From a virus, in the IMG/VR virus record IMGVR_UViG_3300042502_001233, positions 145,125 through 209,124 of that record: DNA of 64,000 nucleotides. One strand, written 5' to 3'. Below the pieces are notes generated by a model. That model was not told where the DNA came from. It worked only from the letters and a program-made list of their open reading frames with translations, and did not search any database. This document shows positions 53,933 to 63,326 of the stretch, piece after piece (position 1 is the first letter of the stretch; every line of letters starts with the position of its first letter). Position numbers and translations under genes: made by a program.

Positions 53933-55081
53933 ATGGAAGAACAAAAAAAACAAATGGATGAACAAATCAATCAATTAAAATCTGTGATTGATAAATTAGA
54001 AACAAAAGATTTTAGTTTGTATTTTTTCACATTGGATACAAAAGGTAACCCTACTGCTGGAATAGCCAACATCTACGAACACGTTAAAGTGTTGAACGAA
54101 TTAGGTTATAAAGCCGCTATCCTTCATGAAAAAAACGATTATAAACTTAGAGGTGATGAAAACGGTAACGGAGTTGCTGATTGGTTAGGTGAAGAATACG
54201 CACAATTACCACACATTTCTATTGAAGGACAAGAATTACAAATTAGCCCAGCTGATTTTATTATCATCCCTGAGATTTTCTCAAACATCATGGACCAAGT
54301 TAAAGGTTTTCCATGTAAAAAAATCGTATTGTCACAAAGTTACGATTACTTATTAGAATTACTACCTGTTGGTAAAAGATGGGATATGGATTATGGTTTT
54401 ATTGATGTGATAACAACTTCTGAAAAACAATCACAATACGTTAAATCATTATTTCCATCTATTAGAACACACGTTGTTCCAGTATCAATTCCAACATATT
54501 TCAAAGATAGTGATAAACCTAAAAAACCTATCGTTGCTGTTCACACTAGAAACCAAGGTGATGCGGCTAAATTAGCAAAATCATTCTACCTTCAATTTCC
54601 AATTTACAAATGGGTTACATTTAAAGAATTAAGAGGGTTGAGTAGAGAAAAATTTGCGGCTCAATTAAGTGAATCATGTGTTGCTGTTTGGATTGATGAT
54701 GTGGCTGGTTTTGGTACTTTTCCGTTGGAAGCCATTGAATGTAACACTCCAGTAATCGGAAAAATGCCTAACATGATTCCAGAATGGATGGAGGCTATTG
54801 ATGAAGAAGGAAACTCATATATTAAGAACAATGGTGTTTGGACAAACACTACACTTAACATTCCAGAACTAATCGCAACTTATATGAAAGTTTGGTTAGA
54901 AGATGCCGTACCACAAGATTTATTGGATAGTATTAAAGATAGTCAAGGTAAATATACACCTGAAAACCAAAAAACAACAATGGAAAGTGTTTACGAAAAT
55001 TTAGTTTATACAAGAACTAACGAACTTAAAATAACTTTAGAGAAATTAGAAGAATCTCTATTAGAAACAACTAACGCATAA
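53933..55081 (+). CDS. Glycosyltransferase, family 4-like, with coiled-coil N-terminus
   Basis: 382 residues from the ATG at 53933. A TTG 10 codons upstream lies inside the preceding gene and is less likely. Residues 1-30 are a Glu/Gln/Lys coiled coil. The body has FTLDTKGNPTAGIANIYEHV, KKIVLSQSYDYLLELLPVG, VAVHTRNQGDAAKLAKSF and WIDDVAGFGTFPLEAIECNTPVIG, the last being the typical GT4 E-x7-E-like donor site. Same general type as the gene at 36556-38953. Confidence 0.75.
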   Translation: MEEQKKQMDEQINQLKSVIDKLETKDFSLYFFTLDTKGNPTAGIANIYEHVKVLNELGYKAAILHEKNDYKLRGDENGNGVADWLGEEYAQLPHISIEGQELQISPADFIIIPEIFSNIMDQVKGFPCKKIVLSQSYDYLLELLPVGKRWDMDYGFIDVITTSEKQSQYVKSLFPSIRTHVVPVSIPTYFKDSDKPKKPIVAVHTRNQGDAAKLAKSFYLQFPIYKWVTFKELRGLSREKFAAQLSESCVAVWIDDVAGFGTFPLEAIECNTPVIGKMPNMIPEWMEAIDEEGNSYIKNNGVWTNTTLNIPELIATYMKVWLEDAVPQDLLDSIKDSQGKYTPENQKTTMESVYENLVYTRTNELKITLEKLEESLLETTNA

Positions 55082-55086
55082 TACAA

Positions 55087-55122
55087 ATGAAAGAAATAAA
55101 TAATATCTCTGTCATTCTTCCA
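55087..55122 (+). pseudogene. Orphan 5' end of a GT2 gene
   Basis: Frame MKEINNISVILP, then NKK and stop at 55134. The same start (NISVIIP) recurs at 56062-56082 in the complete GT2 gene with nearly all codons changed. A displaced gene start left by the GIY-YIG endonuclease cassette. Confidence 0.75.
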
Positions 55123-55183
55123 AATAAAAAATAAGAATTCTGTCTTTTTACCGAAAATAAGATATTTATTATGAAAGAAAAAT

Positions 55184-56023
55184 ATGGTAATATATAAGAC
55201 AACAAATTTAGTAAACGGTAAATTTTATATAGGTAAAGATGAAAACAATAACAATAACAATAAATATTTAGGTTCTGGTAAAATACTTAAATTAGCTTTT
55301 GAAAAATATGGAAAAGAAAATTTTAAAAAAGAAATTATTGAATCATGTATCTCAAAAGTCGAATTGGAGGAAAGAGAAAAATATTGGATTGACAAATTAT
55401 CAGCAACAACTCTTGGTTATAATATAACTGAAGGTGGTACTGGGGGTCAAACAAAATTTAAAACAATTTATCAATATGGTAAAAATGGTGATTTATTAAA
55501 AAAATGGGATTCTTCTTCCTTAGTTGAAAAAAAATTAGGTATTGATTCATCAGCAATATTAAAAAATTGTAAAGGTGTTTTAAAAAGTGCTGGTGGTTAC
55601 ATATGGTCATACGAATCTAATGGGGTAGATAAATACAATGATAATAAATCAATTAGTATTTTACAATATGATATGAATGGTGATTTTATCGAATCTTGGG
55701 TTTCAATGAGTAAAGCTGAGAAAAATTTAGGGTTAACCAGAGGTAATATTTATAAAGTTATTGACGATAATTCAAAAACTTCTGGTGGTTATTATTGGGC
55801 GTCGAATAAAGGTATAATAGAACAAAAAATAAAAATAAAGTACCCATATAAAACATCTATAGAAGTTTTACAGTGTGATGTTAATGGGAATATTGTTAAA
55901 ACATGGAAATCAATAAATGAAGCTGCTAAAGGATTAAAATATTCAGCATCTAGCATTTTATCAGCAATTAAAAATTTTAAACAATATAAAAACCATTATT
56001 GGTATAATAAAAATAATATATAA
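55184..56023 (+). CDS. GIY-YIG homing endonuclease with three NUMOD1-type repeats
   Basis: 279 residues. VIYKTTNLVNGKFYIGK is the GIY-YIG start, then EIIESC-x-x-x-ELEEREKYWIDKL and GYNITEGGTGG close the nuclease. Three DNA-binding repeats follow (YQYGKNGDLLKKWDSSSLVE, ILQYDMNGDFIESWVSMSKA, VLQCDVNGNIVKTWKSINEA), each of the NUMOD1 kind found in SegA and I-TevI-type enzymes. Inserted between the displaced and the working start of a GT2 gene. Confidence 0.9.
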   Translation: MVIYKTTNLVNGKFYIGKDENNNNNNKYLGSGKILKLAFEKYGKENFKKEIIESCISKVELEEREKYWIDKLSATTLGYNITEGGTGGQTKFKTIYQYGKNGDLLKKWDSSSLVEKKLGIDSSAILKNCKGVLKSAGGYIWSYESNGVDKYNDNKSISILQYDMNGDFIESWVSMSKAEKNLGLTRGNIYKVIDDNSKTSGGYYWASNKGIIEQKIKIKYPYKTSIEVLQCDVNGNIVKTWKSINEAAKGLKYSASSILSAIKNFKQYKNHYWYNKNNI

Positions 56024-56034
56024 AAAAATTAAAA

Positions 56035-56847
56035 ATGAAAACAAATAAAAAAAATGATAGTAACATAAGCGTTATAATCCCAATACACGAATTGGATGAC
56101 ATTACAAAACAATTATTTGCAAACGCTGTTAAAAGTGTTACAGACCAAACAGTTAGACCTGATAGCTTAATCATCGTAGTACCTAAAGGTAGTGACGTTG
56201 TTAAATATGTGAAAGAGTTTGATTATGATAATTACTCAAATTCAGTTACCGTTGTTGAAAATGACGGTGAAACAGATTTTTGTTCACAAGTTAATTACGG
56301 TGTATCTCAATGTAAAACTGAATGGTTTAGTATTTTAGAATACGATGACGAATACGCTAAGATTTGGTTTAAAAACGTTGTAGAATATAAAAACGCGCAT
56401 ACAAACGTTGACTTATTCTTACCAATCATCGTGGACGTTGACGCTAAAGGTTCTTTTGTTGGTTTAACAAACGAAGCAGTTTGGGCCAACAGTTTTTCAG
56501 ATGAATTAGGTATTTTAGATAACAACGCGTTGTTAACATATCAAAATTTCAATACTGATGGGATGGTAATTAGAAAATCGACCTATGAAGATTTAGGTGG
56601 GTTTAAAAGTAATATAAAATTAACATTCGTTTATGAATTTTTACTACGTATGACATTTAAAGATGTTAGAGTTATGGTTGTACCTAAATTTGGTTACAAA
56701 CACGTAAACCAAAGAGAAGGTTCTCTATTCTCTTCATACAAACAAACTATCGACCCAGTTGAAGCTAGATATTGGTTATCAGCAGCTAAAAAGGAATACT
56801 ATTTTGCAAATGATAGAAAAATAACATACGAAGTTCAAAATGGATAA
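56035..56847 (+). CDS. Glycosyltransferase family 2, recoded 5' end
   Basis: 270 residues. ISVIIPIHELDDITKQLFAN, then IIVVPKGSD, and a DxD-like block ILEYDDEYA near 98. The C-terminal half has LTFVYEFLLRMTF and FGYKHVNQREGS. The first codons (NISVIIP) duplicate 55087-55122 at the protein level but differ in six of seven codons. The stop is followed at once by the ATG of the sigma factor gene. Confidence 0.8.
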   Translation: MKTNKKNDSNISVIIPIHELDDITKQLFANAVKSVTDQTVRPDSLIIVVPKGSDVVKYVKEFDYDNYSNSVTVVENDGETDFCSQVNYGVSQCKTEWFSILEYDDEYAKIWFKNVVEYKNAHTNVDLFLPIIVDVDAKGSFVGLTNEAVWANSFSDELGILDNNALLTYQNFNTDGMVIRKSTYEDLGGFKSNIKLTFVYEFLLRMTFKDVRVMVVPKFGYKHVNQREGSLFSSYKQTIDPVEARYWLSAAKKEYYFANDRKITYEVQNG

Positions 56848-57576
56848 ATGGCTACGAAACGAGGACGCAAAAGAACAAACGAAATGTATTTTGGTCCAGA
56901 AGAAGAAGAAGCTGTTGTAAAATTTTTAGAGTCAACTGACGAATCAGAAAGAAACATCATATTCAACGAGTGGCTTAAAGCCCCGTTGGATAAGATGATT
57001 GAATCAATTATAAGAAGGTACAAATTATATAGAAAGGGTGAAACTTTTGAAGAACTTCATAGTGACACCGTTTCTTTTTTAATGACAAAGGTTCATAGGT
57101 TTGAAGCTGGACGAGGTAAAAAAGCTTATTCATATTTTGGAACCATTAGTAAAAACTATATCTTAGGTTTACTCATCAAAGATGAGAAATATCTTAGACA
57201 AACTTCATCATATGAAGACATGGCTAATGAATTTGAAGAAAGAGAAGATTTAACGTATGTTATTGATAACGATGGATTTGTTATGGATGATTTTATTGTA
57301 AAACTAATCGAAGGTATAAAAGAAGAGATGAATGATGAAGATTTACCACCCAAAAAGAAATTAAATGACAACGAGAAAAAAGTTGGTTTTGCTCTGATTT
57401 ATATTTTAGAAAATTGGGAAACAGCTTTTGAAACTATGGAAGGTGGGTCAAAATACAATAAAAACTCTGTTTTGGAAACTATGAGAAACTATACTTTACT
57501 ATCAACCAAAGATATACGTATAGCTATGAAAAGGTATAAAGACTTGTATGAATTGCTTACAAAACACGGTTTGTAG
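56848..57576 (+). CDS. Late sigma factor, gp55-like
   Basis: 242 residues. NEWLKAPLDKMIESIIRRYK, then GETFEELHSDTVSFLMTKVH and GRGKKAYSYFGTISKNYILG resemble sigma region 2, as in T4 gp55 and relatives that direct host RNA polymerase to late promoters. The N-terminus is basic (TKRGRKRTN). A helical C-terminus ends in YELLTKHGL. It is the candidate factor for the ATATTTATAATAAAA motif. Confidence 0.75.
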   Translation: MATKRGRKRTNEMYFGPEEEEAVVKFLESTDESERNIIFNEWLKAPLDKMIESIIRRYKLYRKGETFEELHSDTVSFLMTKVHRFEAGRGKKAYSYFGTISKNYILGLLIKDEKYLRQTSSYEDMANEFEEREDLTYVIDNDGFVMDDFIVKLIEGIKEEMNDEDLPPKKKLNDNEKKVGFALIYILENWETAFETMEGGSKYNKNSVLETMRNYTLLSTKDIRIAMKRYKDLYELLTKHGL

Positions 57577-57593
57577 ATATTTATATATAAAAA
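57576..57593 (+). promoter_or_regulatory. Putative late promoter
   Basis: GATATTTATATATAAAAA starting at the stop codon of the sigma gene and 9 bases before the ATG at 57603. Confidence 0.5.
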
Positions 57594-57602
57594 CTAATTA
57601 TC

Positions 57603-57992
57603 ATGCCTAGAAAAAGAAAACAAGACGTTAAAGTAAACAATACCGAATCATTAGAGGGTCTTATGCAAGAAACTTATAACGATGCATGTTTACAAATAAA
57701 TGATGCTCAAAGAACTATCAATGAGCTTACAGTTAGCGCAGCGCCAGACGGTGTTGATGATTTAACAAAAATAGCTAAAGAAAAAGGTGGTTTATTAAAA
57801 ATCAAAGATTCTGCTATCAGAATTAAATTAGAATTGGCTAAACTACAAAGTGATATCATTAAAAATCGTGGAGATGTTGAAACCGCAGTTTCTGAAAGAA
57901 GCAATGGTTTAGCGTCTCTTAATGATTTTAAGTCTATTAGACAAATGATTAAAAACAGTAATAACCCAGAAGAGGAAGAAGAAACAGATTAA
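57603..57992 (+). CDS. Conserved helical virion-region protein
   Basis: 129 residues, helical (LMQETYNDACLQINDAQRTI, IRIKLELAKLQSDIIKNRGD) with an acidic end. It opens the baseplate cluster under a late motif. A small packaging or structural protein is possible. I recall similar proteins in related phages but cannot name the function. Confidence 0.55.
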   Translation: MPRKRKQDVKVNNTESLEGLMQETYNDACLQINDAQRTINELTVSAAPDGVDDLTKIAKEKGGLLKIKDSAIRIKLELAKLQSDIIKNRGDVETAVSERSNGLASLNDFKSIRQMIKNSNNPEEEEETD

Positions 57993-57993
57993 T

Positions 57994-59421
57994 ATGTCAT
58001 TAGTTGATAAAAAGAAAAAAGTTTTTGGTGAAATAGCTGCTGCTAGAACATTGACAGAAGGAATGCCTAAGTTCAAACTTGATTCATCCTTTCCGTCGAT
58101 TAATAATGGTTCTGACCCGATTGTTTTTTTGGTCGATTTAATTAAATCATTAATCGGTCAGTCAAATTTTGTTAATAAAATTTCAAAAATGTTGGTGACA
58201 ACACTTGACATTATTGAACAAAAATTAAAAATAGTTCTTAAAAAAACATTAAGAGGTATAGTTACTTGCGGTGTTGACCCAAGCATACCAGCATTTATGA
58301 GGTCTGGTCCAAACACTACTGGCATTGTTATAGAACTTAGTAAAATAGATTTTTTTGAACAATTTAAAACAGACCCAACAACACCTATTGGTAAACTAAT
58401 GTACAACGACGTAACACCAACATTGGTTACTAGTAGTGATATGAATACTTTTTTATATGGTGTTATTAGAGATGAAGGTACTACACGTACATGGCAGAAT
58501 ATTTTGGATTTTACATTTTATTCTATAGGTACAAATGGAAACCCAAACAATTGTCTAGTTATCAAATGCAACCAAACATATGACAATAAAAAACTTAACC
58601 AATTAAATGATAATTTTATTGATTCTTTGGATTTGTTTGAAGCTAATAATATAATAAACAAAATTATCGATGCTTTATTCGGTTCAATTTCTTTTAATTT
58701 GAACAAAACTAATAAACAACTTGAGATGGAAGCTCAAATAAATGACGTTATCGATAGGTTATCAAACGCTGATATTAATAAAGAAATAACTGATGATTAT
58801 TTCGCGTTTTCAAATGAAGAGATTGCTCAACAACAATACTTAGCAAACGATAGGAAAAATGGTATTATTAGAGTTAAAACTAGTGTAGAAACTAAAGCCA
58901 ATATGTCAATTAGTTATTTAGAAACATTGACCAATGATTTAAACGAACCTAGTATTACGTTAGTACAAAAAAGAGACATTATAAATACTAGTCTAAATAA
59001 CATGGCTGATAACCTAAGTAGTCAAATACCTAACAATCAAGATGGTCAAACTGTTAAAATTAGTTTTTTTAAAGATTTAATAAAAAATTTAATAAAATCA
59101 ATTACTAGTGTTTTATTATCACCAAAAATTATAATTATTTTTTTAATTAATTTTAAAATAATTTTCGGGGTTGCATCAACATTTAAAGACCCTATTGATT
59201 TTATAAAGAAAAATAGAGCACTATTTAATGTTGTAACTAAAGAAATTACAAACATTATCGTTCAATACCTTATGACTATCGCTATGAAAGAAATAAGTAA
59301 ATTAGCTGGTAATGCAGCTGTTATTAAATCAAAAGAAAAGGTTGACAATAAAAAACAACAATTGATAAGCTTATTAGGGGTCTCACAAGACGCTATTAGA
59401 AAAATTAAAGGGTTAATATAA
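57994..59421 (+). CDS. Large virion protein, probable baseplate component
   Basis: 475 residues. Mixed, with long helices and one hydrophobic stretch (SVLLSPKIIIIFLINFKIIF) near 365-385 that could be a membrane segment or a buried helix. It lies between the late motif and gp5-like spike genes, so baseplate or tail is inferred. Its stop overlaps the next start by one base. Confidence 0.6.
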   Translation: MSLVDKKKKVFGEIAAARTLTEGMPKFKLDSSFPSINNGSDPIVFLVDLIKSLIGQSNFVNKISKMLVTTLDIIEQKLKIVLKKTLRGIVTCGVDPSIPAFMRSGPNTTGIVIELSKIDFFEQFKTDPTTPIGKLMYNDVTPTLVTSSDMNTFLYGVIRDEGTTRTWQNILDFTFYSIGTNGNPNNCLVIKCNQTYDNKKLNQLNDNFIDSLDLFEANNIINKIIDALFGSISFNLNKTNKQLEMEAQINDVIDRLSNADINKEITDDYFAFSNEEIAQQQYLANDRKNGIIRVKTSVETKANMSISYLETLTNDLNEPSITLVQKRDIINTSLNNMADNLSSQIPNNQDGQTVKISFFKDLIKNLIKSITSVLLSPKIIIIFLINFKIIFGVASTFKDPIDFIKKNRALFNVVTKEITNIIVQYLMTIAMKEISKLAGNAAVIKSKEKVDNKKQQLISLLGVSQDAIRKIKGLI

Positions 59422-59915
59422 TGAGTGGATTAAACAACTTAGCGGGTCAAGGTGGTAATACACTAAACCAAAGTAAAGAAAAATTTTCAGAACTTAAAAA
59501 AAATACTGAAAACGTGTTTGATTTTTCAAACATATCTGGAATTCTAAATACAATTTTATCTTTGTTTAAAATCCCAGATACACCTGTAGAACCACTACCA
59601 CCACCACTTATTATGATAGGTGCACCACTAAGACCAGGAATGTCATCCAAAGCCGTAGCTTCTAGAATTATAAGTAGACAATCCGAAGCTGGCTTGCCAG
59701 TTGGTGATGTTTTTGCTGATGGAAATAATACTAGCGAAGCTATGTTAGCTATACAAATTGATGAGATTATAAATACTTTGTTGACTGAATCAGTGGTTAA
59801 CGTTGTTATACCACCTGGAATTGCGATAACAGCGGTAGGTGCTAACTTAGGTGGACCTATCGTAGTGCAAGGATTTACAACAACTATGGGTATTGGTAAT
59901 GGAATAATGAGATAA
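59421..59915 (+). CDS. Virion-cluster protein
   Basis: 164 residues. Pro-rich linker VEPLPPPLIMIGAPLRPGMS near 55-75, then a Gly/Ile/Val-rich C-terminus (VVNVVIPPGIAITAVGAN). No family recognised. Coupled with both neighbours. Probably a baseplate part. Confidence 0.58.
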   Translation: MSGLNNLAGQGGNTLNQSKEKFSELKKNTENVFDFSNISGILNTILSLFKIPDTPVEPLPPPLIMIGAPLRPGMSSKAVASRIISRQSEAGLPVGDVFADGNNTSEAMLAIQIDEIINTLLTESVVNVVIPPGIAITAVGANLGGPIVVQGFTTTMGIGNGIMR

Positions 59916-59928
59916 TTAAAATAATATT

Positions 59929-60111
59929 ATGTACGAAGAATTAGAATCAAAATCAAATAATGAAATATTATTTCTTATAAAACAATATGAAGCCGACCAC
60001 GAAGCTATAAAACTTAAAATGTTGCAAGACTATGATAAACTAGTTGAAATTGAAAAAAGATTTGACGTAGCTAATAAACTAATAGTAAAAAGACTTAAAG
60101 GAGAACAATAA
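59929..60111 (+). CDS. Small coiled-coil protein
   Basis: 60 residues, almost wholly an amphipathic helix (NEILFLIKQYEADHEAIKLK). Stop and the next start overlap as TAATG. Likely an assembly partner of the spike. Confidence 0.6.
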   Translation: MYEELESKSNNEILFLIKQYEADHEAIKLKMLQDYDKLVEIEKRFDVANKLIVKRLKGEQ

Positions 60112-61133
60112 TGTTAAATAACAAACATACTAGAGGTGAAAAAAGCCAATACGATACTTATAAAACATTTAATTATTTAAAATATGGTGAAGTAATGTCC
60201 GTTAACGACCCAAGTAGTTTGGGGCGTATAAAAGTATGGATTAAAGGTTCTGTAAGTAATGGTGGTGATGATGAAATAGTAAATAGTGGTGTCAATTATG
60301 ATAAACTACCATGGTGCCATCCTTTATTACCTAAACATTTATCAATTCAACCAAAAGTTGGTGAAGGTGTTTGGGTTTTTGTTTTTAGCAAAGAAAAGGA
60401 AAGTGGTGATAGAATGTTTATCGGACCTATCATTTCACAATTAAATAAACTAGATTTCGATAGTGCTAAAACAACTGCGTTATCTGGATATAATTTTGGT
60501 CCAATAAAACCAACTATAAATATTACAAACAAAGGTGGTGCTATTGCAATACCAGAATTAATTGGTGTTTTTCCTAATCCTGAAGATGTATCAATTCAAG
60601 GTAGGTACAATACTGATATCACACAAAAAAAGAATGAAATAGTTCTTAGAGCTGGTAAATTTGTTGAAGCACCAATATTTAACCCTAGTGAAAACCCATA
60701 CCCTTTTGTTTTTAATACCGCAACGCAAGGATTTATTCAAATTAAAAATAATGCTGTATTAGAAACAACAAACGTAGACCAAACACTAGTTAACAATAAA
60801 ATTGGGACTATTACCAATATAGTGTCAAACAAAATAAATCTTATCACACATGGTGGTTCACCAACTTTCGAAGTTACTAACCAACAAAACCTGATTAGTG
60901 ATAAAGAAATGTCAAGAATTCTTTCTCAAGCTCACCAACTACCTTTTGGTGATATATTACTACAATATTTAAAATTGTTAAAAGAAGCTTTTCTAAATCA
61001 CGTACACAATGGACATGGTAATAAAGCTACTGATTTAACTATTGAAGGAAATAAACAAGCAATAAAAGTTTTCCTAGATAAAGCCAAAGAATTAGAAGAT
61101 TCGATGTTATCTAAAAACATTCGTATTAATTAA
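60111..61133 (+). CDS. Baseplate central spike protein, gp5-like OB fold
   Basis: 340 residues. The N-terminal YGEVMSVNDPSSLGRIKVWIKG, then WCHPLLPKHLSIQPKVGEGVWVFVF, is the OB fold of gp5/VgrG-type spikes. No lysozyme domain follows, so cell-wall digestion must come from elsewhere. The C-terminal part has HVHNGHGNKATD, typical of phage spike proteins, and a helix. Probably the hub tip at the base of the tail tube. Confidence 0.8.
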   Translation: MLNNKHTRGEKSQYDTYKTFNYLKYGEVMSVNDPSSLGRIKVWIKGSVSNGGDDEIVNSGVNYDKLPWCHPLLPKHLSIQPKVGEGVWVFVFSKEKESGDRMFIGPIISQLNKLDFDSAKTTALSGYNFGPIKPTINITNKGGAIAIPELIGVFPNPEDVSIQGRYNTDITQKKNEIVLRAGKFVEAPIFNPSENPYPFVFNTATQGFIQIKNNAVLETTNVDQTLVNNKIGTITNIVSNKINLITHGGSPTFEVTNQQNLISDKEMSRILSQAHQLPFGDILLQYLKLLKEAFLNHVHNGHGNKATDLTIEGNKQAIKVFLDKAKELEDSMLSKNIRIN

Positions 61134-61151
61134 GCTTATTACTGTTTTTGT

Positions 61152-61167
61152 GATATTTATAATAAAA
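61152..61167 (+). promoter_or_regulatory. Putative late promoter
   Basis: GATATTTATAATAAAA, 8 bases before the ATG at 61176. A close match. Confidence 0.6.
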
Positions 61168-61175
61168 ACAAAACC

Positions 61176-62582
61176 ATGGTAATACGTACATATTTCGATA
61201 AAAACAACACAATAGTTAGTAACTCAATTGTCAACACTGGGCTAAACCCAGTGGCCGAGTTATTTTATGGTGGTGCTGACGGTGCTGAAAAATATAGTAG
61301 GTTTTTATTTTACTTTGATGAGACTAGAATTAAGAATTTATACACTGGCGGCACGTATACAGACCTAACTAAACTAAAACACACTCTTAGACTAACAAAC
61401 ACAGCATCATTCGATAAAGGTCTTTTAAATGGCACGATGGAAGCCAAGGATAGAGCTTCATCATTTGATTTGATTCTATTTGAAATAAATCAGGATTGGG
61501 ATAACGGTGTTGGTTATGATTATGAAGTTCCTATAATTGTAAGTGGTGATTATTTTTATTCTAGTGACCCATCAAATTGGACAGCACCTAAAACTGGTGA
61601 AGCTTGGGCTAATGGTACAGGCGTTTACTCTGGTTCACCTTCAGGTATTACCATAACAACACAACATTTTGATAAAGGTAATGAAAACATAGAAATGGAT
61701 ATTACCGACTATGTTAATGGATTGTTAACTGGGGATACAAACTATGGTTTAGGTATCGCATATGCTAGAGGTTATGAACAATTAAATACTTCGGCTCTTC
61801 AATATGTTGGCTTCTTTACCAACAACACACAAACTTTCTACGAACCGTTTGTTGAAACAATCTACGATAACCACATTAAAGACGATAGGAACAACTTTTT
61901 CCTAGATAAACATAACAAACTATATCTTTACGTAAATCTTGCGGGAAATCCATCTAATTTGGATTCTATACCTAGTGTAGACGTTTACGATGAAAATGGT
62001 GTTATATTTTCATCATATACATCTTCAGATGTAACACACGTTACGTTAGGTGTTTATTCTATAGATATCATAGTACCAACAACCGAGTCAAACGAAAATA
62101 CAATGTACAATGATGTTTGGAAAGGTGTGGTGATAAACGGTGTTACAAGACCAAATATTAGTTTAGATTTTGTAATGAGACCATCTATGGAATATTACAA
62201 TATTGGAAACAACGATATGTTACCTAAAAAAATTGCTGTATCTATTGGTGGTATCAGAAACCAAGAAAAGATAAAACGTGGGGATGTTCGTAAGGGTATC
62301 GTATCAGCTAGAATACCTTACACTGTAGAACAAACACAAACCATCGACAACCTTCAATATAGACTATATGTAAAAGAAGGTGTTAGAGAGTTAACAGTGA
62401 TTGATTTCCAACCAGTTGAAATGGCAAATAATTACTACTATTTCTTGTTAGATACAGCTAGCCTTATCCCTAACACTTATTATTTAGATGTACTTGCAAC
62501 ATCAAATTTAGAGGTTACAACAATTAAAAGCGTGGTTCAATTTGATATTGTAAACCAAGTTGAATTAAGAAAAGGCCAGTAA
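61176..62582 (+). CDS. Virion structural protein, DNRLRE-like N-terminus
   Basis: 468 residues. The start (YFDKNNTIVSNSIVNTGLNP, YSRFLFYFDETRI, LRLTNTASFD) with WDNGVGYDY recalls beta-sandwich modules of the DNRLRE kind seen in phage and cell-surface proteins. The second half comprises several immunoglobulin-like beta segments (YVKEGVRELTVIDFQPVEM). Probably a baseplate or tail appendage. Confidence 0.6.
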   Translation: MVIRTYFDKNNTIVSNSIVNTGLNPVAELFYGGADGAEKYSRFLFYFDETRIKNLYTGGTYTDLTKLKHTLRLTNTASFDKGLLNGTMEAKDRASSFDLILFEINQDWDNGVGYDYEVPIIVSGDYFYSSDPSNWTAPKTGEAWANGTGVYSGSPSGITITTQHFDKGNENIEMDITDYVNGLLTGDTNYGLGIAYARGYEQLNTSALQYVGFFTNNTQTFYEPFVETIYDNHIKDDRNNFFLDKHNKLYLYVNLAGNPSNLDSIPSVDVYDENGVIFSSYTSSDVTHVTLGVYSIDIIVPTTESNENTMYNDVWKGVVINGVTRPNISLDFVMRPSMEYYNIGNNDMLPKKIAVSIGGIRNQEKIKRGDVRKGIVSARIPYTVEQTQTIDNLQYRLYVKEGVRELTVIDFQPVEMANNYYYFLLDTASLIPNTYYLDVLATSNLEVTTIKSVVQFDIVNQVELRKGQ

Positions 62583-62583
62583 T

Positions 62584-63324
62584 ATGAAAAGTTTTATAAA
62601 ACAAAGACTCAGAGAACAATTAGTTGAGAGTATGCCAAATGAACTTATTGGTAATATAACAATTAATATTCCGTTTAACAAATTAGTGTTAGATAAATTA
62701 AATTTAGAATGGGCTATTAGAAACATAAAAGAAAAACGACCATCCAGAAGCACCAATAAACCAATGCAAGTAGCGGTTAGCCATGACAACAAATATTATT
62801 TATTAGATGGTTACCATAGACTAATAGAAGCTGTGTTAAACGGTGAAACTAGTACTAAAGGTATTGGGTTAAATAAATCTTATGAAGAACTTAAAAAAAT
62901 GAATAAAATTGGTGTTGGTTGTGCTGGTGGTTCTGGTGATGAATTTTGTAATAACTTTAAAACCGTTGGTTCTATTGATATGATTAAAAATGAGTTTAAA
63001 CAAAACAATTTATCTGAGCAAATGATTGATGGACAAAACATGAATGGCACTATGCAAAATAGTTGCAACACAATGACTATTAATAGTTACGATGAAGCTT
63101 TGAGTAGGGTAGAAGCATCGCTTAAAGGTGTTAGTCCAGAAACAAGACAACAAGTTATGCAAAAAATTCACGTTCCGTTGGAAAATCTTAAACAAGAAGA
63201 ACAAAAATTAAACCGTGAAGAAAAATCACAACACATGACTGGTGATTCAATGCCAGACCAAGTAGACACCTATTGGCACCAGATTCAATCAACTTTGTGT
63301 GAATTGGGACCAGATTTTGAATAA
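62584..63324 (+). CDS. ParB-like domain protein with head-targeting-like N-terminus
   Basis: 246 residues. The N-terminus MKSFIKQRLREQLVE is shared with the following gene. The central part VAVSHDNKYYLLDGYHRLIEAVLNG is the ParB/sulfiredoxin block (DGxHR), which binds CTP/ATP or cuts DNA in this fold. The Cys-rich GVGCAGGSGDEFCNNF is unusual. The C-terminal 100 residues are helical, rich in Gln and Glu. May be packaged and injected. Confidence 0.65.
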   Translation: MKSFIKQRLREQLVESMPNELIGNITINIPFNKLVLDKLNLEWAIRNIKEKRPSRSTNKPMQVAVSHDNKYYLLDGYHRLIEAVLNGETSTKGIGLNKSYEELKKMNKIGVGCAGGSGDEFCNNFKTVGSIDMIKNEFKQNNLSEQMIDGQNMNGTMQNSCNTMTINSYDEALSRVEASLKGVSPETRQQVMQKIHVPLENLKQEEQKLNREEKSQHMTGDSMPDQVDTYWHQIQSTLCELGPDFE

Positions 63325-63326
63325 CT

